This document shows positions 1 to 11,273 of a stretch of 64,000 nt of DNA, in pieces (the stretch's first letter is position 1; each line of letters begins with the position of its first letter). Below the pieces are notes generated by a model that did no database searches, had not been told where the DNA came from, and was given only the letters and a program-made list of their open reading frames with translations. Made by a program: the position numbers and the translations under genes. Origin of the DNA: Leucosporidium creatinivorum (lineage: Eukaryota; Basidiomycota; Microbotryomycetes; Leucosporidiales; Leucosporidiaceae); contig BCKL01000028.1 of NCBI GenBank assembly GCA_001600635.1, positions 280,076 to 344,075 on the forward strand. The letters run 5' to 3'.

Positions 1-518
1 GAGGCAGATGAGCTGGAACCGAGGTGGAGAGCGGAGGGCAAGCCTCGACTCAAGCTCCAAAAGTGAAGAGGGAAGGAGGTCAAGATGAGAGGGTTATGAA
101 GTGGTTCAGAACTCTGCTGGGTGAGTCGTTTGGCCCTCGCCGAGTGTTCTCAGAGCCGCTGTACCCTTCCGCCTCCTCAGCCTCGGACATGGCCTTCAAG
201 ATCGAGACGTCGCGGAAGCTGTCGACGACCGCTGATCTTGAGTGCGACAGATCTGAGGGGTCCATCGTACAGATTAAGGTGTGATGAGGGAGGATCAGAT
301 CCGGCGAGACAAGCTTAGCTCTCGCACTCAGCCTCGGCGCTTAGAGAAGCGAGCGCCGAGCAGGGTTTCGCGCCGAGATGAGCTTGGAGTGAGTATGTAC
401 AGTACAGATTGACGTGAATTAGCTATTGAATGATATCTTCTCCTCCCCGACCCATGTAACGTCCGCTGGCCTTCCTCCTCTCCCCCGGAAGCCATCGCCG
501 AACTCTCTCCATCCTGCC
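1..518. other. Left edge, no confident gene
   Basis: This stretch lies downstream of the PLAC8 gene that ends at 519. The only candidate is an open frame on the minus strand at 80-265, starting at an ATG and reading MDPSDLSHSRSAVVDSFRDV, with moderately C/G-rich third positions. It could be a short exon of a gene extending off the left edge. No family is recognised and no donor/acceptor pair confirms it. The rest shows no recognisable feature. Confidence 0.3.
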
Positions 519-1373
519 TCAAGCCTGACTCTGTTCCACCTTCCCCTTCTCATCCCACCCCTGATTCCTCAAAGTGCCCAACTCGTGGTCCAACTCCCTC
601 TGCTGCTGCGCCTGCGAACAAGAAAGGCAGCAGCAGGAGAGAGCGAGGTCCTGGAAGGGGGAGCCGGAGATGTTGAGGCGCTGTGAGGGAAGGGCGGGGT
701 CAGCGAGTTGCGCAGCGCAAGGAAGAGACGGTGGTAGCGAATGAGGGGAGATGGAAACCTCACCTCGCGGATAGCACTGGAGGGGCAAGGAGATCAGCTG
801 TAGCTCGGACCCCGAATCAGCGCCGAAGAATCGACGTACCGCCTCTGCAAGGCCTCAAAGCCAACACAGCACCCCGTGGTAACATGCAATAACATCTCCT
901 TACAATCTCTCCAGCTGGGGATCTCTGCTTCCACCAAGTCGGTCAGCTCGGCTCGGCGCACTTGCTCGACGCTGAAGATCGGCTCACGAGCGTCTTCACC
1001 ACGGTAGGGCTTGTAATCCGAAGCTGGCAGCTCTTCATATTTCCCCTTGTTGAGGAGGTAGCCTGCACAGGGACTGTACGTCGACGACGAGCGCGTCAGC
1101 TCTCCCGGTCGGCGACAGTCTTGGAACGCCCCACCAGAACAGGTTCTTCCACGGGAAGCCACCATCGCCGAACTGCATCACTCCCGAGGACCAGGCTCTC
1201 CCCTGGCCTCCCGCAACCCTCTCGTCGGCCGTGCGTTGCTGCTGGAGACGAGAGCTCGACGACATGCTCTCCCTCGGCTGAGGCTGACCCTGGCCCTGGC
1301 CGGTGAGGGGGGAAGTCGAGGTAGTAGCGATTTGGTGGAGGTCGGGTGTGGTGCTTTGCTGTTGAGCTGCCAT
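519..1373 (-). CDS. PLAC8 family cysteine-rich protein (copy A)
   Basis: Five exons on the minus strand: 1135-1373, 988-1073, 840-924, 764-776 and 519-680, giving 194 residues. The ATG at 1373 sits in an ACCATGGC context. The splice choice at 1135/1073 is supported because it creates the CPC motif (WKNLFCPCAGYLL) typical of PLAC8 domains. A second cysteine cluster, LALSCCCLSCSQAQQQREL, lies near the C-terminus, and TGCCVGFEALQRRAIRERL joins the two across a 13-nt exon. PLAC8 proteins are small membrane-associated proteins linked in plants and fungi to cell size, heavy-metal or cadmium resistance and stress; the exact role here is unknown. The N-terminal 70 or so residues are low-complexity, rich in Gln, Ser and Thr. 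A second family member lies at 5450-6537. All phases agree. The domain assignment is secure; function is inference. Confidence 0.8.
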
Positions 1374-2200
1374 GGTGGAAGGCCCTGCAAGGAAGAGGGA
1401 GAAGCGAAGAGAGAGGGTCACGCGCAACTCGCGAAGGGAAGGGCGCAGAGGATCGCCCGAGTTGGAGCTCTGAGATCTGAGTGGGCTTGGGGTGACGCCG
1501 TGGCTTGGAGGGGGCTGTAAGATGTGAGAAGGGAACGAGAGAGAAGAGCTGAAGTCAGAGGAGAGTTGCAGGGAGGACAGACGACGAGAGCGGACCCGAG
1601 ACGGAGAAAGGGGAGTTCGGCGCTCGGTCGAGAGGAGAGCGACGGGCTGTCGCTTGCTGGCGGACATGTCAAGGCCGGAGAAGGGCTGAGCACGGCTTGA
1701 CTGGTTCTGTACAGCCCTTCTCGTGCTCTCAGCCTCGTCTCACTCCTCCCCAGCAACCCCTCCGCCGCAGCGCTCTTCGCAGCGCTCCCCGAACTCTCGC
1801 CCTCCCCGTCTCTCCTGCCCGAAGCTACTAGATACTGTCGAATACCACCGCAAAATGTCCATTGTATCAAACACAACGAGAGAGATAAACCGAAAACCGA
1901 GAACCGCGAGAACGTATTACTAGTAGAAAGGCGAAGGGCGAGGCGAGAGGTGCTAGAACGATAAGAAGAGCGAGGGCGAAGGGTAGGGTATAAATGTGCT
2001 GCTGGGCTGATAGGAACGAGGTACGGGTGTGGGTGTGGGAGGCGAGGAGGAGGTGCGTCGTGTGTTGGTGGGATGCGAGCGAGGGAGAGGCGCGAGTCGA
2101 GTCGATTCGGCGCGAAGGAGGTTGTGAAAGAGGTGGTAAGGCGAAAGGTCGAATATGGTGTAGTCGGCTGTGTCGATTAGATGTCGAGGTGGCGATGTAG
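1374..2200. other. Intergenic, promoter side of PLAC8 copy A
   Basis: This gap separates the PLAC8 start at 1373 from the stop of the next minus-strand gene at 2201. It should hold the PLAC8 promoter and 5' leader and the 3' UTR of the membrane-protein gene. A CTTGCAG a few bases upstream of the PLAC8 ATG may be the acceptor of a 5' UTR intron. An in-frame upstream ATG at 1667 exists, but its extension is low-complexity. No other gene is seen. Confidence 0.4.
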
Positions 2201-4139
2201 CTAACCCTGCTGCCCCCACCTCCGTCCCCCCTGAACAGAGCGCAGACTCCTTCCCTCGCTCCTGATCTCATTCTCCCAGATCGTCCCTCCCTCTCCGCCG
2301 TCTCCCAATATCCTCGACTCTCTATGCCGCGCTCGATACATATCGTCCCCCTCCTCACCTACTTCTCCCATCTCCCCCACCTCCCCCTCATGCTCGGCAT
2401 GCTCGGCGCCGGTTGCTGAGCCCAAAGCGCCGGGAGAGGGCGTAGTCTCCCCGCTGGGGAACTCGGGTTTCCGCAGAGCCTTGCGGAAGGCTTCGGCCAT
2501 GATTGCTGCGTCGGTGTGCGTGATTGGTCCGGCATCGCTGGAGCTGTTGCCGCCCTCGCTCGTCGGGCCTCGGCTGGCTGCGTCTGAGTCCCTCCCTCTT
2601 GCTCCTCCCGCCACTCCTGCTCCTCCTAGCATGGCAGCTTCTGCAGCTCCCGCCCCTCCTCCTCCACCACCGCCATGGTGAACATTAGACATCATCGGCT
2701 GCTCACTCCCCTTCCCACTACTCGCTTCATCCCCCTCCCTCCTCTCCCTCCGTCTCCTCCCGCACACCATACAAACATAAGCTCCCACCGCGATGGCCAC
2801 GAGCGCCAAAAATCCGAGCACGACGATGACGGCGATGGCCCAGTGTGGTAGCCTACTGCCGCTGGAGGAGGGGGAGCCGTCTTGGAGGGAGTTGGGGTTG
2901 TTGCGGGCTGCTGAGGAGGAGGATGCGGAGGCGGAGGAGAGGGACGATATGGAGGAGAGGGAGGCGACAGAGGAGAGGGATGCTGAGGACCGAGAAGCTG
3001 CTGAGGCGGATGAGGCAGAGGAGGCGGAGAGGATCGAGGAGGAGAGGGAGGAGGGCGCGGCGGTTTCTGTTGGTGAGCAGCGCGGAGAGTTAGCAGAGAG
3101 TCGGAGTACGACAGCCCCTTTTACGCTTCCAGACGAAAGCCGAACTCGAACTCACGAACGGCGACAAAAGTACTCTGATGCTCCTCCCCTCCCGTCAAGC
3201 TCTGCCCACCATCCACAATGACAAAGAAGTACGGCCACGTCTGATTCGTCCCTTGCTCCCAATTCGTCTGAGGGGAAGGCCACCAGCTGTCGTCCGGTCG
3301 GATGCCGATCATGCCCCGGGAGTTGTCGATGGAGAGGAAAGAGGTCGCGATGGTTTCGGAATCGGCGTGGTAGAGGTAGATGTCGACGGATCTGTTTGGG
3401 GTGCAGGGCGTTAGCGAGCGGTACAGAAGAGGACAGCTGACGCGGACGCGAACCCCGCGCGCCCTCCTCAGCTCAGCGAAAAGAGGACTAACCCGGCGCC
3501 GATGAAAGTAGGATAGCGAGCATTCCAAATGAATTTGGACCAGACGTTGTCCACCAGAGTAGAGTTGGAGAAGGGGAAGCAGGAAAGGATGCCGTTGCCT
3601 TCGTTGGAGCAGTCTGGGTCTGTTTTGCCCGACGCCGGGTCAGCTGAGCTGTTTTGTAGCGGTATAGAAGAGTGAGTGAGGGAGAACGTACAGCCTTCAG
3701 CTGATTGCCTCTTCTCTAGTGTTGGTGCAGGAAGGGAAAGGCTCCTCCGCTCTCTCAGACCGCGTCTCTGCTGCTGCTGCTGCTGCTGCTGATCGTCCAG
3801 CTGAGTTGGTGCTCTTCGGCGTTCCTCCCACCGCTGCCCGTTCCCTGCGAAATATCTCTGACTGTCCTCCTGCTCCTGTAGCAGAAGAGCAGCTAGAGTA
3901 GTCCTCTCCTCATCGTTGACGGGGATCCAACTCGTAGTTGTGTCCGAGTCGTCCTCTTTAGCGAGTTGAGCGAGTTGAGCAGCGAGGGAAGGGGGAATAG
4001 ACGGGTGTGTTGAAGTAGAGGCTGAGGAAGGTGCTGCTGTAGCTGTAGCAGAGGAGGCAGGCGCTGAAGAAGTGAGCGAGGTCCGTGTTGTTGCTGAGGC
4101 GGTGGGAGAGCGAGACGATGTAGGTGAGGCTTGTGCCAT
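2201..4139 (-). CDS. Ser-rich single-pass plasma membrane protein, unknown function
   Basis: Four exons on the minus strand: 3692-4139, 3493-3619, 3156-3391 and 2201-3066, giving 558 residues from the ATG at 4139. Residues 1-150 are Ser/Thr/Ala-rich with a poly-Gln run encoded by a CAG/CTG microsatellite near 3770. The middle (about 150-270) looks like a folded extracellular domain: it has cysteines, a YLYHADSETIATSFLSIDNS stretch and glycosylation sequons (NST, NQT). Residues 272-340 are a Ser-rich stalk. One transmembrane segment follows (about 345-371, WAIAVIVVLGFLALVAIAVG) with a basic stop-transfer CGRRRR, then a Gly/Glu-rich cytoplasmic tail. The layout is that of fungal wall-anchored sensors, but no named domain is recognised. 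A signal peptide is missing from the chosen start, so an upstream first exon may exist; an acceptor-like CCAATAG lies just before the ATG. Confidence 0.7.
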
Positions 4140-5449
4140 TCCTATTGGCTACCGCTGTAGCAGGCTATTAAAGCTGCTTATAGTTGATTAGAGTTGACGA
4201 AGCAGAAACGAGGTGAAGCGGGCGGAGGCAAGGAGAGGCTGCGAGCAGAGAGATGACCCACCAAGTCGGCCGCTTTGGGACGACTTCTTCTCTGCGCTAT
4301 TGTAGAGTAGAAGCTACCAGACACTCAAAAACACGTCTGTAACTCGTTGCAATTCAGCACAGGCCTCCTCATCGATACGGCTACTACTCCGGCTCGCCTT
4401 TCGCTTGCGTTCCACCTCACTCGCTCGGCGAGATACTGCAGAGCAGATAGCCTTGTCTTCTAAGCCGTGTCATACTTCCAAGCCGAGACACCAATACAAG
4501 CAGGGCCATTGGTAGTGCTCTTCTGCAAGCCCTTCGGCTCGGCGGAGTCTCAGCGGTGTCGGGAGCAGCAAGGGAGGGACAAGCAAGGTAACGACGAAGT
4601 GGGAGTCGAGTAAACGTGAGCTTGAGAGTAAGATGCATTCAAACCGGAGCTCAAACGATCGCAAGGAGAGGCGCAAAAGGTCGAACAGCCTGGCTGCCGG
4701 CGCCCTTCGTCGAGCTTCAACTCCGAGACCATTCCCTCGCTGGCCATCTGCTCTCAGGCCGACTCTGAACTACGCAAGGGTCTAAAAAGTCCTTGATCTA
4801 GTCCCATGCCCGACAAGGGAAGAGGACTGAGGCAACAGCTCGTCGTCGACCGAGCCGAGCGCCAATCCACTTCCGCGTTCGCCGAGCTCTGCTGAGAGGC
4901 CGAAGTGCAGCTGCAGGGCTCCCAGATGCACGAGAAGGCTCATTTGAGAGATCTTGTACTGCTCCCGGCTGTCGAACTTCGCTTGAAGTCGTTCGCCCAC
5001 TCGCATACATCGACCCTCACAGCCTCGCCGAGCCCCCCTAGTCCGTTGTCTGTTCGCCTCGTTCATCGTACAATGCTGAGCCGGGAAGCTTCAGCGCATC
5101 TGTATTCTTATAAGAAACGTCCCAATGCAAAGAAGCGCGTAGTAAACGCGTTTGCTGCACCTCAGCAGCCTCTTTTTCAGCTCGGCGATGAGTTGAGCTG
5201 TACTGCACTGAGAAGAGCGCGGGTAGCTCGCTCGACACCTCGGAAGAGCTGTATCAAGCGTCTGCTGTTAGCCTACACGACGCGCCAACCCGGGATCTGC
5301 ACCGCTCGAAACTAGCTCCGAGAGCCCTTCTGGAGCAAGCCCACCAAGCGAGAAAGCTCGTGACTGCCTCTCTCTTCCTCCTGCCACATCTTGCTCTTCT
5401 CGCTCGCTCGTTTCTCTATCGACCTACACACCTACATCACTACAAGACA
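4140..5449. other. Intergenic region between divergent genes
   Basis: This 1.3-kb gap lies between the start of the minus-strand membrane protein and the plus-strand PLAC8 gene, so it should contain both promoters. It has many CGCCGAG/CTCGGCG words, as do most non-coding parts of the window. Short open frames on both strands lack family motifs and codon bias. The last 100 bases before 5450 are pyrimidine-rich, as in fungal 5' leaders. Confidence 0.4.
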
Positions 5450-6537
5450 ATGTCCTACGACCAGCCTCCCCCTCAGACCAAGATGGAGCAACCTTCGCCT
5501 CTTCAAGCTATGAACTCGACCATCTCTGGCACGACGATGGGGCAACCTCAGGGTCACTCTGCTGTAAGCTCCCTCTCCTCTTCCTGCCGGCCTACAGGTG
5601 AGCAAGAGCTGATGTGGTGGATGCGCGACGACGCCGAGCAGAGCCAGCACCTTGGCCCAGACGGCAAGTTCTCCACCGGCCTGTGCGATTGCGACATCGG
5701 CGGCTTCTGTATCAGTTGTTGGTGCCCTTGCATTACTTATGGGGAGGTAAGTCGTCTCTTCCACCCACCCTAGCACCCGAACGAGCAGGAGGGAGGTGTA
5801 GCGTGAAAGAGGGATTAAGAGCTGACAAGGATGGCATGGAGCAGAACAAGCAGCGCTACGATAGCTTGAATGCGAGGGGGATAGCCTTGCCCAAGGAGCA
5901 GGTCGGTGAGTCGTCTTTGCTGCTTCCCTTCAGCGAGCTGGGAGCAGGGATCGACCGAGGCATGTGGGGCGCCGAGCTGATCCTTTCGCTGGGGGGGTCG
6001 CAGAGGGCTGCGGTTCCCACACGCTCGTCTACGCTGCTGTGCAGTGCGGTAAGTGTTCCTTCTATGGTGTCGGAGACGAGACAGGAAGAGCGATGGAGGG
6101 AGGCAGGGGAAAGCTGACTCTCGGCGCTCGAACTGACAGTCACCGGCTGGGGCTTCGTCCTCGACTTCCTCCTCCGTGGCGAGGTTCGCAACGTGTGTCC
6201 TCTCTCTGTCTCTCCCGTCCCGTCTCCCTCGTTAACCCGCTCCTCTCGCCCCTCTCCCGCTCACTTCCTCCCCTCCCTCGCATCCCTCGCGGCCCCAACA
6301 GCGCTACCGCATCCAAGGGTCCGCCGGCTCGGACTTCTGCACCTCGTGCTGCTGCACCCCTTGCTCCTTGCAGCAGCAGAGCAGGGAGATCGCCTTGGAG
6401 GAGGCGGGGCAGTGGGGCGCTCAGGCTGGTCATGGCAAGGTGAGTTCGAGGTGTTGGAAGGAGAGAGAAGGAGAGAGGGAGAAAGGAGAGAGAGGAGAGC
6501 TGACGATTTGCGTGATGATGGTCAGGATCAGGCCTAA
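5450..6537 (+). CDS. PLAC8 family cysteine-rich protein (copy B)
   Basis: Six exons: 5450-5746, 5845-5905, 6004-6048, 6140-6192, 6302-6439 and 6526-6537, giving 201 residues. The domain starts at GLCDCDIGGFCISCWCPCIT with the CPC motif, continues through YDSLNARGIALPK, and ends with DFCTSCCCTPCSLQQQSREI, the second Cys cluster of PLAC8 proteins. Introns carry CTGAC/CTGAT branch motifs and CAG acceptors, and all phases agree. The terminal exon encodes only Asp-Gln-Ala and the stop. Members are small membrane-associated proteins; the role here is not deducible. It is related to copy A at 519-1373 but has a different exon layout and low overall similarity, so this is not a recent tandem duplicate. 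It is followed by a secreted-protein gene on the same strand. Confidence 0.85.
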
Positions 6538-7343
6538 GCCTCGACTCAGCACGATTCGGCGACGGCTCGGCGTTCGCATGGACTGGCTCGCTTGCTTCTT
6601 CCCTCCCTCTCCCTCCGGTTCTCTCGCTTTGATCGCCCTAATTCTCGCTACTAGCTACCCCCCTCACGCTCGTTCTGTGCTCTGTATGTACCCCCACTCC
6701 ACCGTGACTCGATGCTAGTTCCCTTCCCCCCCCCTCCCCCCCCTGCGCTTTGAGTAGGCGGCGGTCGATGAACTCGAGGAGCCTGAAATCAGTTCTATCA
6801 AAGCCGAACTGTTTGGGAGGCAAGTGAGGGACGCCGGACAGAGTCAAGAGAGCGAAGCCGTTTCGAAAGGTGAAGGCGCGCCGGCGGCCGAGCTCGGCGT
6901 AAACTCGCCGCCGCTTGACGACGCTGTTGAGCGACAGATATGTCTGCGTAACCAGTAAGCAGTAGCTGAACACTTTTCTCTCAACATCTCTCACTTTCCC
7001 TGACATCCTGCAGCACCTCGCCTCGCCCACCTGCGAACGCCGAACCTCGCCGCCACAAACGCCGAACGCCGACATGCTACGATTGGACGTACATCTGAGT
7101 CAAAGTGACGATGGACGTCAGCTGTACACACACTCGAATCCGCCGTGTTCTCCGACTCGACCAATGAATGGACAGCATCACCGCCCACGTCAACCCTCGG
7201 CGCTACCGGGTCGCATCCGGATAAGCAAACAATTGAGCTTCTGTTGACATTTCGTCAGCTTCTATCACAGTCTACGGAAATGCGATGCAATAATGCAGTG
7301 CTGAAAGACATGGTGAGGAGTCGAGTTAGTGTAGGTGAACAGG
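6538..7343. other. Intergenic region
   Basis: This gap lies between the PLAC8 stop and the promoter of the secreted protein gene. It has a run of C around 6727-6743 and otherwise unremarkable sequence. No open frame with coding character, RNA gene or repeat is recognised. Confidence 0.4.
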
Positions 7344-7350
7344 TATAAAA
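7344..7350 (+). promoter_or_regulatory. TATA box of secreted-protein gene
   Basis: The TATAAAA lies about 97 bases upstream of the ATG at 7447. Its surroundings, AACAGGTATAAAAGCCGAGC, recur on the minus strand at 22561-22578 in front of the paralogous gene, about 94 bases from that ATG. Conservation between diverged paralogues argues for a real core promoter. Confidence 0.7.
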
Positions 7351-7446
7351 GCCGAGCGACGGCTCGTCTCTTGCTTCCCTTCACTTCACTACCGCAGCTC
7401 GTCTACTCTCCACCTCGAACCCCAACTCACCAACACTACCAACATC

Positions 7447-8378
7447 ATGCTCTTCACCTCCGCCTTCGCTTTGACTTCCCTTCTCGCTCTCGGCGCTTCC
7501 GCCGCTCCTTTTCAAGCTCGCGACGCTCCCACTGGCAACTCGTCGAACCCTGACGTCTGCAGGCCTGCTCTCACCGGCACTCCTTCTATCATTCGATTCG
7601 ATGCTACCAGTGAGTACTCGTACTGAGCTTCCGAGCGAGCGTCGCGACTGACCTTCCTCTTCGCCGAACAGCTCTCGACGTCCTCACTCCCACGGACGTC
7701 ACTCAGGCTAGCTTTACCAGTGTGAATGTGGTGAGTGGACTTGTCCTCGCCGTTTGAGTGCAACACTGACCCCTCTCGACCTCTCTGTAGTCTCCTCGCA
7801 ACACAATGGCGGACCCTTCAACCGCGCCCAACTTCAGTGTCATGGTCGGTGACTCGGCCAGGGGCACCGTTCAGATCAAGTGCGATCTGTTGCACTTTGC
7901 TATCACCCTGGAGCGATACTGACTTGGCTACAACCCTCGACAGGCTCACCAGCGGCTCATTGGAGGCCGGCTGCCTCGTCGCCGAGGATAAGGGCGTTGT
8001 CAGCGGATCCTGCGCCGACACTCTTGGTCGTCAAGAGGTGAGCTCATCTCTTCTACCTTGCCAAAGCTGTCAGCTGACCCAATCCCCAACAGTTCTTCCT
8101 CACTTGCAGCGGCTGCACCGACGACGCCGCCAACGAGTGCCAATTCCAGAGCGCTTACGAGGGACAGTGCACCACTTATGTGGGAGACGGAAGTCTTGTG
8201 ACTCTGACCAACTGCGACAACACCGGTCTTGTGGTGAGTCTAGCTTCTCCGGGCTCGATGAAGCTACCCCGGCCTCTCGGCGCGGGGTTTCGTGAGCAGC
8301 GAGCTGACATGTCGCTTCTCAATTCTTCAGTACCCCGATCCCCAGGCGCAGTACTTCAGCTTCGACCTCACCGCTTGA
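7447..8378 (+). CDS. Small secreted eight-cysteine protein (copy 1)
   Basis: Six exons: 7447-7609, 7672-7730, 7791-7879, 7944-8037, 8093-8233 and 8331-8378, giving 197 residues. The N-terminus MLFTSAFALTSLLALGASAA is a clear signal peptide, cleaved after about residue 20. The mature part has eight cysteines; the core contains GRQEFFLTCSGCTDD, CQFQSAYEGQCTTY and GSLVTLTNCDNTG. No catalytic motif is evident and I do not recognise the family; repeated short Cys-bounded blocks could fit a carbohydrate-binding or structural secreted protein, which is only a guess. Two paralogues lie at 21547-22474 and 52169-53072. Copy 2 has the same exon lengths except in the last exon (163, 59, 89, 94, 141 nt). 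A TATA box precedes the gene. It forms the outer gene of the left arm of the inverted duplication. Confidence 0.82.
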
Positions 8379-9023
8379 GCGTGAATTGGTGCAACGAGGC
8401 TACTACTCGCCCTCGCCGAACTCTTCGCTTCATCCTCCGGCCGCTGCTATCCCCTGCAATCTGCTTCAAGTACATAGACATTGTACTGCAACAACACTCC
8501 CACATATTTGTTCTTCAGGGAGTGTCCAACCTTGGGCAAGCTGGTGTACCAAGCCCCGTCGGACCCCGACAGAGCGCCGAGCTCGGCCTGCTGCAGCTCG
8601 GAGCCTCTTAGCAGAGCCTGAGCGTGAGCAGGCTGTTTCCGGGATCAGCAGCGCTTTCCAGGAAGCTGAGACGCTCCTCTGAAATGCCTCATGGTCCAGA
8701 AAGCCGTGTCGGGAAGCAAGCTTCGCCGAGACGTCTGCTGCTTTTGTCCTCGCCTGGGCGGGCCACGGGCTCGCCACGGTGCTGAGCGCGTCAGTAATGA
8801 GATAGCTGCAGCCCCTATTGCCACTCACGGAGGTCTCCAGATCCTGTCTGAAGCACAGCGCTAGCAGAGGCTGTTCAGCCCCTCTACAGTCACTCTCAGC
8901 TCCTTTGATTCGCTGCCTGTAATTGTCTTGCTGCTCCTCTCCCTAGTCTCTTCACGCCCATTCGCCTCTCTCCCTTTCCCCTCATCTCTCGTCTCTCTAC
9001 TCGGCTACAATCTCGGCAATAAA
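8379..9023. other. Intergenic, upstream of left POP5
   Basis: No gene is seen. From about 8930 to 9023 the pyrimidine-rich leader resembles the leader in front of the right POP5 copy (about 18850-18748, minus strand), with the shared CTCTGCTCGGCTAC-like core just before the ATG. Confidence 0.4.
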
Positions 9024-10907
9024 ATGGTCCGCTTCAAGCACCGCTATCTTCTGCTACATCTCTTATGCCCCACCACCCTGGCCAACCCTCTCGCCGACTC
9101 CAACCCGGATGAACAGCAGCAACTCCCCTCGGCGCCAATAGTCGGCGAAGCGGGCTTGATCTCGCTGTTGAGGGATAGTCTGAGTGTCAATTTTGGGGAT
9201 GTGGGAGCGGGTGAAGTGGGTGGGAGCTTTGGCAGTGAGTACTGCAGAATCGATGTTGCTGGGAGGGCTGGAGCTTTGACGGTGCAGAGGAGCAAGAGCA
9301 GAGGCTGTAGGAGAGCAGGGCGGTGCTGTATGAGCTCCAATGGAGCTTGGAGCAAAGCTCTAAGGCTGCAGAACGAGAGCAGTGGAACCAGCTGGCCTCC
9401 CCTCACATCCGCGCTTCTGCGGGAGCTGTAGCTCTTGTGGCTGACGGCTGTTGTCGTTGAGAAGGTTGCACTACTGGATTCAATCTCCCCAATTCTCGCT
9501 TGCCCGGGCCTCACCATGACCCCAGCCTCGCCGGCTCGTAGGACAGCGCTCGAGGTCTTCGCCGCTCAAAGTGCCGAGGCTTTGTTTCGCTGTACTCCAC
9601 GACAGGAGCTCTGTACGAATTGAAGCCTCGACAGAGTGCTCCAGAGGTTCACGCTGGTGCTCTCGTGCCCTGCGTGGACACTTCGCACCCTTCCGTTGTT
9701 TGCTCGGCTCGAGGACTCAAGCTGTGCTATGTGCACCTTGGCTCCGGGAGGTGCAGGTTCAACATTGTATCCTTTGAAGTCGTCCGGTGAGCAGCAGCCC
9801 CACGGAACATGGCTGGGGGGAAAGGCGCCGAGCGGTCACAGGCGGTTCTCGGCGATTGACTGCGCTGCGGGCGCTTCATGTGAGCGCGTTAGGTTTCGTC
9901 TTCATCTACGCCGCTATACCGCAGACGTGTCAAACCTGGTCTTTGAGGTCCTCATGTCTCCCCGCAACTCCCTTGCCTGGGCTTGTGGCGCGGCGGCGCA
10001 GGTTGCGCCGCTGGGAGGACTATGGAAGAGCATGAGAGAGAAAGGGCTCGCAACAGGGTGATGCGACGCTTTCAAGGAGTCTACAGCCTGGTTAGAGTAT
10101 GCCAAAGTGGTCCGCAACTCCAGGCTCGCTTCTCCTCTCTCGCGGCGCTGATCGACAGGCTCCGCCGTTCATGACCTTGCTTCAAGCAGGGGTTCGAAGG
10201 TGCTGCTACTCAATGAGCGTGGTGGCGTCGCATGAAGCTTTGCCTCCCGAGAGCAAGGTCGTGGCCTGTTTCTCTTCGGCGAGCGACCGCTGACCTTACT
10301 GCTTCCGATTTCTTCCTTCCTTCCCCTTGTCGTTACACCCTGCCTCCTTCTTCCGTCCTCCTCTTCCCATCCCGACCTCTACACCATCTCTTACCGACAG
10401 TCAAGTACCTCTCACCGCACACCAACATCCTCATCATCCGCGTCTCGCGTGAGCACTACCGAACGCTCTGGGCAGCTTTAACCTTGCTGAGGAGGATTGG
10501 CGGGGTCGAGGTGATCGTCAGGTGTTTGCATGTGGGAGGTGAGTTGGTACTGTGACCTATTCGCTCCCATGTCCCCACTCTACCTCGCCCCCTTCCGACA
10601 CCTCGTCCTTTCCTCGCTCAGCTCGCCGAGCTTCACCTTCTCTACCTCCACCTCTTGCGACACGAGCTGACTCCTGTCTTCACCAAATACAGGAACCATT
10701 CGCAAGACTCAACACGCCGCCATCGCCTACGACCGCGCCGAGATCCTGGAAGCAGCAGCCAAGCGGAAACGAGCTGAGCGCCGACGAGCAGCAGCACTGG
10801 GGTCGAAGACGCCAGCTGCAAATGAGGGAGAAGTCGAGGAGATGGATGAGACTACCAAGACGCTACTCGAGCAGAGCGAGAAGGAGTTGATGGGGATGGA
10901 GGCGTAG
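9024..10907 (+). CDS. POP5: Ribonuclease P/MRP protein subunit POP5 (left copy)
   Basis: Three exons: 9024-9234, 10401-10538 and 10693-10907, giving 187 residues. The start MVRFKHRYLL is the hallmark of POP5, and YLSPHTNILIIRVSREHYRT, LHVGGTIRKTQ and AIAYDR match the family core. POP5 is a protein subunit of the nuclear RNase P and RNase MRP ribonucleoproteins that process tRNA 5' ends and rRNA. The C-terminus is a charged Lys/Glu tail ending ELMGMEA. The first intron (9235-10400, 1166 nt) is over ten times the usual size here; it has a GTGAGT donor and a CCGACAG acceptor, and the same long intron occurs in the right copy. By hand alignment the two proteins differ at about 14 positions and both frames are open, so both may be functional. 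Confidence 0.88.
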
Positions 10908-11242
10908 GAGGGTGCGGCGATGGGAGCGCCGAGGGAGGGTTGGTCAAGCTCGCTCGCTGGAGGAGCTGGATCAAGGTGGACGATGTAGGATAGCTGTTGT
11001 GACGACTAGAGTGGTGGGGTAATACGCTTCGATCCAGCTTTTGAAGGCCAGCAGCTGGGCGAGTCAAGCTCGGCGGGGCACTCTCCTCCTCTCGACTCTC
11101 CTCCTCTCGACTCGCGTGCAGCTTCCCCTCGCCGCTTCAGTCGCTGAATGATCTCTTCCCTGCTTCAGCCCAGCCCGTCTTCCGATCTCGAAGCCACAAA
11201 ACGGGCGCGAGTGACGGCCTCAGCAGCCTCGCCGATTTCGCT

Positions 11243-11273
11243 AAGTCCGTCCGCCACCGTCGCGGACGGACTT
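11243..11273. terminator. Hairpin between convergent POP5 and VMA2 fragment (left)
   Basis: AAGTCCGTCCGC (11243-11254) and its exact reverse complement (11262-11273) enclose a 7-base loop. It sits between the 3' ends of left POP5 and the VMA2 fragment, which face each other. A counterpart is present in the right arm. A role in 3'-end formation is inference; it may simply be a small palindromic insertion. Confidence 0.5.

Noticed and set aside
3765-3795. CTG/CAG microsatellite
   Set aside because: Not an independent feature: it encodes a short poly-Gln tract in the membrane-protein gene.
5564-5597. Possible 34-nt intron (GTAAGC to CTACAG) in PLAC8 copy B
   Set aside because: Too short, no branch motif, and removing it breaks the frame into GEQELMWWMRDD; the unspliced frame is open.
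10180-10215. GGTTCGAA-like word suggesting a tRNA T-loop
   Set aside because: No matching acceptor stem, D arm or anticodon arm around it; it is inside the POP5 intron.
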